Below, piece after piece: positions 8,043 to 16,556 of a stretch of DNA of 64,000 nt. The DNA comes from Microbacterium sp. SORGH_AS_0862 (GTDB taxonomy: Bacteria; Actinomycetota; Actinomycetes; Actinomycetales; Microbacteriaceae). The notes below the pieces were generated by a model. The model was not told where the DNA came from and searched no databases. It was given only the letters and a program-made list of their open reading frames with translations. Numbering within the stretch: position 1 is the stretch's first letter; the number at the start of each line of letters is the position of its first letter. The DNA is taken from contig NZ_JAUTAY010000001.1 in NCBI RefSeq assembly GCF_030818795.1, positions 930,001 through 994,000 on the forward strand. The letters are read 5' to 3'. The translations under genes were made by a program, and so were the position numbers.

Positions 8043-9610
8043 CCGATCGCCGCGCTCTCGACACCGCGGGCATCCTCCGCGCCGCGGACATCGTGCGCGC
8101 TCCGCCCCGCCATGAGAGCACCGATCTCGACATTGCTGAGCTCGCCGCGGGCGTACGGCCCCGTGACCGCGCCGTCGTAGATTACGAAGATGCGGTCGGC
8201 GAGCGTCATGATCTCCTCGAGCTCGGCCGATACGAGCAGCACCCCCGCGCCGCGCAGACGTGCATCGAGCAAGGCGCGATGCACGAACTCGATGCTGCCG
8301 ACGTCGAGACCCCGGGTGGGTTGGTTGGCGATGATCACCGCGGGGTCTCCGTCGAGCTCGCGGCCGATGACGATCTTCTGCAGGTTGCCGCCGGACAGGT
8401 TGCCGATCACGCGGCGCGGGGCTCCGCCTCGCACGACGTAGTCCTCGATGACCTCACGGGCGAACTCATAGATCGAGCGGCCCTTCAAGAACCCCCACCT
8501 CGAGAAGCGGCTCTGGCGGTAGGCGACGGAGACCGCGTTCTCGGCCAGCGTCGCCTCGCGGTTCAGCCCCACGTGCATACGATCTTCGGCGATGTGGGCG
8601 AGCCCCACCGACCGGGCCACCCGAGGGCCCCTGTTGGTCACGATCCGACCGGCGATCGATACCTCGCCGGAGTCGACCTTGCGTAGGCCGGCGATGGCGT
8701 CGATGAGGTTGCCCTGCCCGTTGCCGCTCACCCCCGCGATACCGACGATCTCACCGCCGCGCACCTCCAGGTCGACACCGGCCAGACCGGAATCGCCCGC
8801 ACTCACCTGGTGGGCGACGAGGTCGCGGACCACGAGCATCGGCTCGCCGGGCTCACGATCGGCGATCTCGGCCCGCAACAGTACCTCGCGACCCACCATG
8901 AGCCGCGCGATCCTCGCCGGGCTGGCGTCGCCCACCGGCATTTCGCCGACCACGTGTCCGCGGCGCATCACGACGATGCGGTCGGCGACCGCCATGACCT
9001 CGGGAAGCTTGTGACTGATGAACACGACGGCCGTGCCCGATCGGGCGAGCTGGCGCACGGCGACGATGAGCTCCTGCGCCTCCGCGGGGGTGAGCACGGC
9101 GGTCGGCTCATCGAGGATCAGCAGTCGCGTATCCCCGGCGAGCGCCTTGAGGATCTCCACGCGCTGCTGCAGCCCGATGGGAAGCGTCGCAACGACATCC
9201 GTCGGATCGAGAGGGAACCCCAGCCGAAGCCCGAGCTCGCGCACGTACTCCTCGGCGGCCCTGTCGTCGACGCGCCCGCCCCTCGTGCGCTCGCGCCCGA
9301 GCATGACGTTCTGTGCGACGGTGAAGCTCGGCACCAGCGCGAAGTGCTGCTGCACCATGCCGATACCGCGCGAGATCGCATCCTCCGCCCCACGGATCTG
9401 CACCTCTTCACCGTCGATGAAGACGCGGCCCTCATCCATCGGGAACGCTCCGAACAGCAGGTTCATGAGCGTCGTCTTGCCGGTGCCGTTCTCACCGACC
9501 AGCGCGACGACCTCGCCGGCAGCCACCGAGAGCGAGACGTCGGCGACGGCCAGCACGCCCGACGACGCGAAGTACTTCCGCAATCCCTCGAGTCTCAGGA
9601 ACTCACTCAT
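8039..9610 (-). CDS. ABC transporter ATP-binding protein, double-domain, BMP/nucleoside type
   Basis: A 523-residue protein with two ABC cassettes, as in sugar and nucleoside importers (YufO, NupA, RbsA). Domain 1 has GENGTGKTTLMNLLFG (Walker A) and LLILDEPTAVLTP (Walker B). Domain 2 has a degenerate Walker A, GVSGNGQGNLIDAI, as is usual for these, and LSGGNLQK with NQPTRGLDVGS. The start MSEFLRLEG was chosen because a GGAG ribosome binding site lies just upstream; a longer frame to 9706 has no such site and a non-family N-terminus. It lies 77 bp after the lipoprotein gene and overlaps the amidohydrolase gene. Confidence 0.93.
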   Translation of the reverse strand: MSEFLRLEGLRKYFASSGVLAVADVSLSVAAGEVVALVGENGTGKTTLMNLLFGAFPMDEGRVFIDGEEVQIRGAEDAISRGIGMVQQHFALVPSFTVAQNVMLGRERTRGGRVDDRAAEEYVRELGLRLGFPLDPTDVVATLPIGLQQRVEILKALAGDTRLLILDEPTAVLTPAEAQELIVAVRQLARSGTAVVFISHKLPEVMAVADRIVVMRRGHVVGEMPVGDASPARIARLMVGREVLLRAEIADREPGEPMLVVRDLVAHQVSAGDSGLAGVDLEVRGGEIVGIAGVSGNGQGNLIDAIAGLRKVDSGEVSIAGRIVTNRGPRVARSVGLAHIAEDRMHVGLNREATLAENAVSVAYRQSRFSRWGFLKGRSIYEFAREVIEDYVVRGGAPRRVIGNLSGGNLQKIVIGRELDGDPAVIIANQPTRGLDVGSIEFVHRALLDARLRGAGVLLVSAELEEIMTLADRIFVIYDGAVTGPYARGELSNVEIGALMAGRSAHDVRGAEDARGVESAAIG

Positions 9611-9687
9611 TGCGTCATCTCCTCTGAATGATGTGCGGCTGTGCGGCTGTGCGGGACGGCCGCACGACGCGACCGCCCCGCACGATG

Positions 9688-10770
9688 TCAACCGAGCGAG
9701 GCGCAAGCCTCTGAGTCGGGCGCGTTCAGCGCGTCACAGACCTCGAACGAGCCGTCGAGGATCGACGCCCGATACTTCTCGACGGCAGCCTGCGCCGCCG
9801 CGACCGTGTCAGCGAGCTCGGGGTGAGCATTCACGAACGTGGTCGATCCCTCATCCCACGACAGGCCCGTCGCTCCCTCGGCCAGCCCCACCAGCTTGAC
9901 GCCCGAGGTGAAGTTGCCGTCCTTGGCCTGGGAGATCATCTCAAGAACGCTCGCGTCGACGTGCTTCATCATCGAGGTGATGACGGTACCGGGCGCGACG
10001 TCGTCCTGGTTGGAGTCGACGCCGATCGCGTACACGCCCTGCTCTTTGGCGGCCTCGATCACACCGGTCCCGGTGCCACCGGCGACCTGGTAGATCACAT
10101 CGACGCCGTCGCTGATCATGTCGAGCGCAGTCGCCTTGCCGAGCGCCGGGTCGTCGAAGACGAAGTTGAGATAGCTCGTCTGCACCGTGCAGTCGGCGCA
10201 CGCGGTCTTCACGCCCTGCTCGTAGGCGTAGGCGAACTGGTTGAGTGCGGGAGAATCGCCGCCCACGACCTGACCGACCTTCTTCGAGGTGCTCATCGTG
10301 CCAGCCACGAGGCCCGCCAAGAAGCTCCCCTCGTGCGTGTTGATGGTGTAGAGCTCGAGGTTGTCGGGAAGATCCTTGTCCTCGCTCGACTGATCCGGCA
10401 TGCCGATCAGCTGATCGGGATACTGCTCGGCGATGGAGATGACGGTGTCGAGAGGCAGCGTGATGCTCAGGAGCAGATCGGGCGACGTCTGGATCGCTGA
10501 ACGCAGCAAGGTCTCGCCTTGCGCCGGATCCGGCGCCTCGATGTGGTTCGTCGTCACTCCCAACTCGTCGGCGGCCGAGGTCAAGCCGGCGATCGCCGAG
10601 TCGGTGTACGAGAGGTCGCCCGCCACGCCCCCGACGAGAGTGGCCCGGTAGTCGCTCGATCCGCCCGGGGAGGCAGTGCCGCCCGACGACGAGCCGCTGC
10701 AGGCGGCGAGGGAGAGCGAGAGCGCGACGGCTCCCGCGGCGACGGCGACGATCTTTCTGCTGTGCGTCAT
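9688..10770 (-). CDS. BMP-family substrate-binding lipoprotein (nucleoside ABC importer)
   Basis: A 360-residue lipoprotein. MTHSRKIV followed by a hydrophobic stretch ends in the lipobox LAAC, giving lipidated Cys24 on the outer face of the membrane. The mature part, with GGVAGDLSYTDSAIAG, QVVGGDSPALNQF and VYAIGVDSNQDDVAPG, is typical of the BmpA/Med family that binds purine nucleosides. An AAGGAA ribosome binding site precedes the ATG. It lies 59 bp after the second permease gene. A nucleoside ligand is inferred from the family and from the salvage enzymes on both sides. Confidence 0.93.
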   Translation of the reverse strand: MTHSRKIVAVAAGAVALSLSLAACSGSSSGGTASPGGSSDYRATLVGGVAGDLSYTDSAIAGLTSAADELGVTTNHIEAPDPAQGETLLRSAIQTSPDLLLSITLPLDTVISIAEQYPDQLIGMPDQSSEDKDLPDNLELYTINTHEGSFLAGLVAGTMSTSKKVGQVVGGDSPALNQFAYAYEQGVKTACADCTVQTSYLNFVFDDPALGKATALDMISDGVDVIYQVAGGTGTGVIEAAKEQGVYAIGVDSNQDDVAPGTVITSMMKHVDASVLEMISQAKDGNFTSGVKLVGLAEGATGLSWDEGSTTFVNAHPELADTVAAAQAAVEKYRASILDGSFEVCDALNAPDSEACASLG

Positions 10771-10829
10771 GGTGATTCCTTCGGGTTGGGTGTTGCGCGG
10801 GTGGGAGAGCTGGTCGAGACGTCGCCGGA

Positions 10830-11780
10830 TCACACGGCCGCAGCGGGCACGCGGCGGCGACGCCGCGAGGGCCGGTAGGTGCGCGCGCGACGCGTGCCGC
10901 GGTACCCGACGATTCCGAGCACCGCGAGAGTGGCGATCATCGGCAGACCCTGGACGATGGCGTTGGGAAGGTCGGTGGTGCTCTGGAGGCGGATGGCGAA
11001 GGCGTCCGAGAATCCGAACAGCAGCGCCGCGGGAACCAGGAAGAGGGGGCGATTCATGGCGAGCAGCGCCGCGGTGATCGCGATCCAGCCGGCGCCTTCG
11101 GTCATGTCGCGGGCGAAGAGCCCCAGTTCGCCCACCGTGAGGAAAGCGCCGCCGAGTGCGGCCACCGCCCCCGCGCCCACAAGACTCCAGGTCTGCACCT
11201 TCGAGACGGACAGGCCCGCGCTGAGCGCCGCCACGGGCGACTCGCCGACCGCCAAGAGGTGCCGCCCGGAGCGGAACTTGAAGAGCAGGCCGTAGCCGAT
11301 CGCGAGCACGAGAGCCAGGTAGACCAGGGCGTTGTAGCCGCTGAGCATCGTGCCGAGAACGGGCACGTCAGAAACGAGGGGGATCTGCAGATCGGGCAGG
11401 ATCGTCACGTCGGGCCGCCAGACTCCTGTCCCCCCGAACAGCACCCGCATGAGGTACACCGACAGCTCGAGGAAGAGCATGTTCAGCCCGATCGCGAAGA
11501 TGATCAGGTCGACTCCGATCCGGTGCGCGACGGCCATCATCGCGCCGGTGAGAGCCCCGGCGAGCGCGGCGGCGATCACCGCGACGATCGACGATCCCGA
11601 CATCGAGAGGGCGAGAAGTCCCACGAACGCCCCGACCAGCATCTTCGCCTCGATCGCGAGATTCAGCACGCCCGCACGCGAGCTGAGCGCCGATGCGATG
11701 GCGCCGAAGAGGATCGGCGTCGTCAGTCTGACGCCGTTCGAGAACATCTCCGGCGTGAAGAAGGAGGACAGGAAGTCCAT
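10830..11780 (-). CDS. ABC transporter permease (nucleoside importer, subunit 2)
   Basis: A 316-residue integral membrane protein of the BPD_transp_2 family, with about eight hydrophobic segments. LTTPILFGAIASALSSRAGV, NLAIEAKMLVGAF, VDLIIFAIGLNMLF and GLPMIATLAVLGIVGYRG are typical of the YufQ/NupC-type subunit. The Arg-rich cytoplasmic tail is short. Its ATG shares one base with the TGA of the upstream permease (TGATG), so translation is coupled. Together with the larger permease it forms the membrane channel of the importer. Confidence 0.92.
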   Translation of the reverse strand: MDFLSSFFTPEMFSNGVRLTTPILFGAIASALSSRAGVLNLAIEAKMLVGAFVGLLALSMSGSSIVAVIAAALAGALTGAMMAVAHRIGVDLIIFAIGLNMLFLELSVYLMRVLFGGTGVWRPDVTILPDLQIPLVSDVPVLGTMLSGYNALVYLALVLAIGYGLLFKFRSGRHLLAVGESPVAALSAGLSVSKVQTWSLVGAGAVAALGGAFLTVGELGLFARDMTEGAGWIAITAALLAMNRPLFLVPAALLFGFSDAFAIRLQSTTDLPNAIVQGLPMIATLAVLGIVGYRGTRRARTYRPSRRRRRVPAAAV

Positions 11781-12943
11781 CAGCGCTCTTCCTCCGTGGT
11801 CGTGGTCGAACCGCTCACCGACACCGGTTCCGGTTCATCGGGCGGCGGTGCCTGTGCGGCGCGCTGTTCGATCTCCTTCGCGCCGCGCCGCTTGCTGAGC
11901 CACAGCTCGAGACGGTGGGCGAGCGGCGTCTGGATCGCGACGAGCACGATCATCAGCGAGAGGATGACCGAGCCGATCTCACGCGGGATGCCCATGAGGA
12001 TCTGCAGACCGTTGATGGCTCCGATGGAGATCGACGCGAACACGACCGCGGCGATGCTCGCGCCGATCACGGTCGTGCCTCCCAGGATCGCCGCGGTCAG
12101 ACCGTTGAATCCGGTTCCGTCCATGAATCCGTCGATCACGCGGTAGTTCATGCCGAGAACCTGGATGCCTCCGCCGATCCCTGCGAGCGCGCCGCCCAAC
12201 GCTGCTGCGCGGATCACCGCGTTGCGTGTGCGCATCCCCGAGTAGCGGGCGAACACCGGCGCCTCGCCGGCCATGCGCTGCTCGTAGCCCCAGGTCGTGC
12301 GGCTCATGTAGATGTAGGTCACCACGACGAAGACGAGCGCGATCACGATGTTCATGCCGAGCTTCGTCGCCGGGTCGAAGACCGCGAGCCGCGCCGTCTC
12401 GTCGATCTGGGGGGTGAAGGATGCGCTCCCTCCCGCTTCGCGCAGGGGGTAGTTGACCAGATACGACAGCAGCAGCGCGACCATCGAGTTGACGATGATG
12501 CTGACGATCAACTCGTTCGCACCGAGGTAGACGCGAAACAATGCGGGCACGATACCCACGAGTGCGCCGGCGACAGCGCCGCCCAGCAGCGCGATGACCG
12601 GATGGAGCCCGCCGGGCAGCGGCACCATGTACCCGATCACGACCGCGGCCAGACCGCCCATGGCGTACTGGCCTTCCTGCCCGATGCTGAACAGGCCGGC
12701 CCGCAGAACCATCACCGCGCCGAGCCCCGTCATGATCAGCGGCGCGGCCGTCGTCAGCACCGTCGCGAAGTTGCAGAACTGCGGCGCACAGGTGAAGGCG
12801 GCCTGGCCGATGGCTCCGATCGCCTCGCCGGGTGACGCACCGCCCGCGGCGATGAGCACCGCACCGATGACGAGCGCGACGATCACCGCGATCACGGGTA
12901 CGGAGATCCGCTGCGCAGCGCGGGCGAGATCCAGGTCCTTCAT
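11780..12943 (-). CDS. ABC transporter permease (nucleoside importer, subunit 1)
   Basis: A 387-residue integral membrane protein, first gene of the importer operon. Hydrophobic segments are spread over residues 15-350. The family pattern is seen in LRAGLFSIGQEGQYAMGG, GANELIVSIIVNSMVALLLS and GFNGLTAAILGGTTVIGA, as in YufP/NupB. The cytoplasmic tail from about residue 345 is charged and Pro/Thr-rich. A GGAG ribosome binding site precedes the ATG, and LacI-type operator O3 lies 18 bp upstream of the start, inside the expected 5' untranslated region. Confidence 0.92.
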   Translation of the reverse strand: MKDLDLARAAQRISVPVIAVIVALVIGAVLIAAGGASPGEAIGAIGQAAFTCAPQFCNFATVLTTAAPLIMTGLGAVMVLRAGLFSIGQEGQYAMGGLAAVVIGYMVPLPGGLHPVIALLGGAVAGALVGIVPALFRVYLGANELIVSIIVNSMVALLLSYLVNYPLREAGGSASFTPQIDETARLAVFDPATKLGMNIVIALVFVVVTYIYMSRTTWGYEQRMAGEAPVFARYSGMRTRNAVIRAAALGGALAGIGGGIQVLGMNYRVIDGFMDGTGFNGLTAAILGGTTVIGASIAAVVFASISIGAINGLQILMGIPREIGSVILSLMIVLVAIQTPLAHRLELWLSKRRGAKEIEQRAAQAPPPDEPEPVSVSGSTTTTEEER

Positions 12944-12960
12944 CGTTGCACTCCGGAAAA

Positions 12961-12976
12961 TGCCAATCGATTTGCA
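12961..12976. promoter_or_regulatory. LacI/PurR-like operator O3
   Basis: TGCCAATCGATTTGCA is a 16-bp palindrome with one mismatched pair and a central CG. It sits just before the first gene of the ABC importer operon and is the best match to a TGCAAATCGATTTGCA-type consensus among the four sites found. Confidence 0.75.
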
Positions 12977-13121
12977 TTCGTCGACAAGAACATCACGCGA
13001 TGATCATATGGAGGCGCTCGAGCCCCGAAGAACCACGAAACAGTATCTTCAGAGCGGAGAAATCGGCACGAAACACCACCCCTTCCCCTCGCTTGCTCCG
13101 GGCCGCGCATAGACTGGTCCC

Positions 13122-13135
13122 GCAAACGGATTGCA
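13122..13135. promoter_or_regulatory. LacI/PurR-like operator O4 (autoregulatory)
   Basis: GCAAACGGATTGCA lies 28 bp before the LacI-family gene. The half-sites GCAA and TTGC are spaced by five bases instead of six, so it is a weaker match than the other three. Its position fits autoregulation. Confidence 0.5.
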
Positions 13136-13162
13136 CACTCCAACCAATGCGGGGGATGAGAT

Positions 13163-14179
13163 TTGGACGCGCAACGTAAGCGCCGGCCAACGATGCAGCA
13201 GATCGCGCGCATCGCCGGGGTCAGCGTCACAACCGTGTCGCACGTGCTCTCGGGAAATCGCCCCGTGAGCCCGAGGACGGCCGAACGAGTTCACGCGGTC
13301 ATCCAGCAGTACGACTACGTGCCCGTCTCGGCTGCCCGCAGGCTGAAGAACGGTCGCGGCGGGCTCATCGCGCTCGTCGTCCCCGATCTCACCGTGTCGT
13401 ACTTCGCCCACGTGGCCAAGGGCGTGGAGCGGGCTGCAGATGCCGCAGGGCTGGGCGTGATCGTCTGCAGCGTGTCGACGAACGCACCCCGTCGACACCT
13501 GGACCTCGTTCGCGACGGCACCGTCGACGGCATCGTCCATCTCTCGCACGATCCACAGATCGACCGCGAGATCGTCGCTCTGTCGGCGGACTACCCCGTC
13601 GTCATAGCCGACGAGGCCCTCGCCACCGCGACCAGCATTCCCACCGTGACGGCCGACAATCTCCGCGGCGGACGTCTGCTCGGCGAACATCTCGCCGAGC
13701 TCGGCCATCGGCAGGCGCTCATCATCGCGGGCCCCGAATCTCTCGGTTCGTCCTCTCTTCGCGTGGTGGGCATCCGCGAGAGCTTTCCGACGGCGCTCGT
13801 GCTGCGCGGCGACTTCACGGCTGAGTCCGGTTACCGCCTGGTCGGCGAAGCGCTCGCCAGCGGGCTCACCTTCACATGCGTCGCCACGGGTAACGACGAC
13901 CAAGCACTGGGCGTTCTGCGCCGACTCCGCGAAGCCGGCATCGACGTGCCGCACGAGATGTCGGTGACCGGGTTCGACGACGGCATCGTCGCCGACGCAC
14001 TCGGGCTCACCACCGTGCACCAGCCCGCAATCGAGATGGGCGTGCGCGCCTGCGAGCTGCTCATCGAACTGATCGACAGCGCTGAGACCGCCGAGGCACG
14101 CTCCGACATCCCTCCGGAGCTCATCCCCGTCGAACTGCGCGTGCGCCGTACGACCGCTCGCGCATCGTCCCCAGCCTGA
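13163..14179 (+). CDS. LacI-family transcriptional regulator of the nucleoside cluster
   Basis: A 338-residue LacI/PurR-type repressor. The N-terminal helix-turn-helix reads TMQQIARIAGVSVTTVSHVL, followed by the hinge helix region VSAARRLKNGR. The effector-binding domain has the usual ALVVPDLTVSYFAHVAKGVE and VTGFDDGIVADALG blocks. Translation most likely begins at TTG 13163, because the nearby ATGs at 13147 and 13156 are out of frame and a GGGGGATGAG purine stretch precedes the TTG; the next in-frame ATG (13193) would cut into the DNA-binding domain. It is divergent from the importer operon, and palindromes of LacI type lie at four promoters of the block. The effector is probably a purine base, nucleoside or ribose. 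Confidence 0.92.
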   Translation: MDAQRKRRPTMQQIARIAGVSVTTVSHVLSGNRPVSPRTAERVHAVIQQYDYVPVSAARRLKNGRGGLIALVVPDLTVSYFAHVAKGVERAADAAGLGVIVCSVSTNAPRRHLDLVRDGTVDGIVHLSHDPQIDREIVALSADYPVVIADEALATATSIPTVTADNLRGGRLLGEHLAELGHRQALIIAGPESLGSSSLRVVGIRESFPTALVLRGDFTAESGYRLVGEALASGLTFTCVATGNDDQALGVLRRLREAGIDVPHEMSVTGFDDGIVADALGLTTVHQPAIEMGVRACELLIELIDSAETAEARSDIPPELIPVELRVRRTTARASSPA

Positions 14180-14408
14180 GAGAGTCCCCGGCCGTCAACC
14201 GCGCGCCTTTGCGGAGATGCCCGTAGCCCGGTCGCCCGTGCGCCGAGGGTCGTGCGCCGGCAGCCGACGGCCGGACCGCCCGCCGTGTTCTCGACCCGGC
14301 GCGCCCGCGTTCATAGCCGGTTCACCGGGTGCACACCGTCGACGACCCTCACCCGGATAGATCTTTTCTCGGCCCGTCCCGAGGCCGCCGAAAGGATCTT
14401 CACAGCTC

Positions 14409-16506
14409 ATGAAGCACCCGACCCGACGCGCGTGGAGCGCGGCCGCCGTGGCCGCCGCACTCGCGCTGATCTCCGCAGCCGCGGCCGCGCCGTCCGTCGC
14501 CGAGACACCCTCGCGCACGGTCGTCATCGACCCCCGCAGCCGCCTCCGTCGCCGCTCCCGCGTGGCCCTCGATCGATCCCGCAGCGATCGACCCGACCGC
14601 GACCGGCTCCGGCCGGGCCAGCGAGCTCGCCGCATCCGTCATCGCCACCGCCCGCACGGGCGCGCAGGTCCTCGCGGGCGACACCCTCCCCGCCGCCGCG
14701 AACACGGTCCGTGCGCACTTCGCCGACTTCATCGCCGCCGGAACCCCGCTGCTCGCGTCCCCCGACGACACCACGCTCATCGCCCTCGCCGGCGACACCG
14801 CGACGGTCGTCTTCGCCAACACCTCCAGCACCCAGGCGACCCTCGAGATCGACGTGCGCTCCTTCGCCGATCACACCGCCGCGGCCACCACCGTGCACAC
14901 CACCAGCGCCGCAGGCGAGCTCGTCGCCACGCCGGCGACGCCCGTTCCCGCCACCGGCCTGATCACGGTCGCCGCCCCCGCGGACTCGATCGTCACGGCC
15001 GTCACCAGCGGCCTCGTCGTCGCCGCAACCCCGACAGCGACCGCCGCACGCGTCGCACCCGCATCCGCCCTCGTCGGCGAAGGCCGGCTGCGCCTCATCG
15101 AGTCGTCCTACGCGCCCGGCAAGGTCATCGAGCTCGGCAACCCCGCCGCCCAGCCCACCGGCCCGACGGGTGCGACCTCCCCCGCCGCTGCCGCCGTGTT
15201 CACGATCTCCGGCGTCGCCGCCCTCACGCAGAAGCAGGCCGTCGTGTTCTCCCCCGTCACCGCGCGGGCCGACACCTATGTCATCTCCACCCAGGACGGC
15301 CGCGTGCTCTCGCGCCGCGACAACGCCGCGAGCGACTTCCGCTACCTGCAGCTCACCGAGCGCACGATCGACGACGCCGCCGCCGACCCCTACGCGCAGT
15401 GGACCGCCGTCGACGCCGGAAACGGCGAGGTCTCGCTGCAGAACGTGCAGCGGGATGCGGGCGGCGCCATCGCGGCCCTCGACCTCTACAACTGGAAGAC
15501 CGCCGACGCCTCCGAGGTGCAGACCTACACCTTCAGCGGCGCCGCCGTGCAGAAGTGGAAGATCCACCCCCTCACCGCCGCCGTCGCATCCGACACGGTC
15601 ATCATCCAGCCCGGCGCCGCACCCCAGCTGCCGACCCTGCTGCGCGCCGCCTACGGCTGGGGCACCCGGTTCGAGATGACGACCCTCACCTGGAACCTGC
15701 CCGATGAGAACGTGTGGACCACCGACGGCAACGTCACCGTGACCGGCACCGGCATCGGCTACTTCGGCGAGCAGGTTCCCGTCGAGGCTCGCTACCTCGT
15801 GGGCTCGCTCTCCGACGGCGCCGACGCCACGTACACGACCTTCGCCGGCGTGCTCATCAAAGAGCTCCAGATGCGCGCACCCCGCACCGTCGTCCGCGGT
15901 GTCTCGGGCTCCGAGGCCACCGTCGACGCACCCGTCACCTGGGACTGGTCGCGCGTCACCGACGCCGACTTCGCCGCCCCCGGCACCGTGACCGTGCCCG
16001 CCGCTGCGAAGAGCGGGTTCACGGCCAACCTCGTCATCACGGTGACCCCTGCCGCAGCCGCCAACATCCTGCGCGGCGCCGGCGTGCACCACACCGTCAC
16101 CCACATGGACGGCTCGAACTTCCAGCTCACCGACGGGGTGCGTAACGTCTCGGGCTTCTCCGACTGGCGATCGGGCGGCGCATCCAACCGCGTCAACCCG
16201 AACACGATCACCTTCTTCCTCGACGAACCCCAGCAGGTCACCGGCGCGGCGGTGTTCGACATCGCCGGAAAGCGGAACGTCGGCACCGTCACGGTGCAGT
16301 ACCGCACGCTCACCGGCGGCTGGGCGAACCTGCCCGGCACCGCCTGGCCGGTCACCAACCCCACCGCCGATCTCAGCCTCGAGGTCACGAACGAACCGGT
16401 CATCGCCACCGGCGTGCGCGTCATCATCACCAACAAGTCCGCGAGCACGTGGATGACCCTCTCCGAGATCGAGGTCTCGGGTCTCACGGCGGGAGACGCA
16501 CGATGA
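14409..16506 (+). pseudogene. Secreted multidomain protein, frame-shifted near its start
   Basis: Translation from ATG 14409 gives a signal peptide (MKHPTRRAWSAAAVAAALAL... cut near AAAAPSVA), but the frame turns into arginine-rich nonsense after SRTVVIDP. The next frame is coding from about 14521 to the TGA at 16504. Removing one C from the C5 run at 14531-14535 joins the two frames into about 698 residues. After the junction come a beta-domain resembling the C-terminal part of GH30-type glycosidases (about 60-150), a beta-trefoil-like region (about 220-380), a bacterial Ig-like domain and an F5/8 type C-like domain ending MTLSEIEVSG. No glycosidase TIM barrel is visible, so the catalytic part seems to be missing. 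Its end overlaps an ATG at 16503 and the gene precedes a surface phosphoesterase. It could be decay, a sequencing error or phase variation. Confidence 0.7.
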
Positions 16507-16556
16507 TCCGCTCCGCTGCGCCCCTCGCCGCCGCATCCACCAAGGAGACCTCGTTC

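Noticed and set aside
14524..16536. Long open frame on the minus strand opposite the frame-shifted secreted protein
   Set aside because: Gly/Arg/Val-rich composition with no domain pattern; it is a GC-bias shadow of the real + strand gene.
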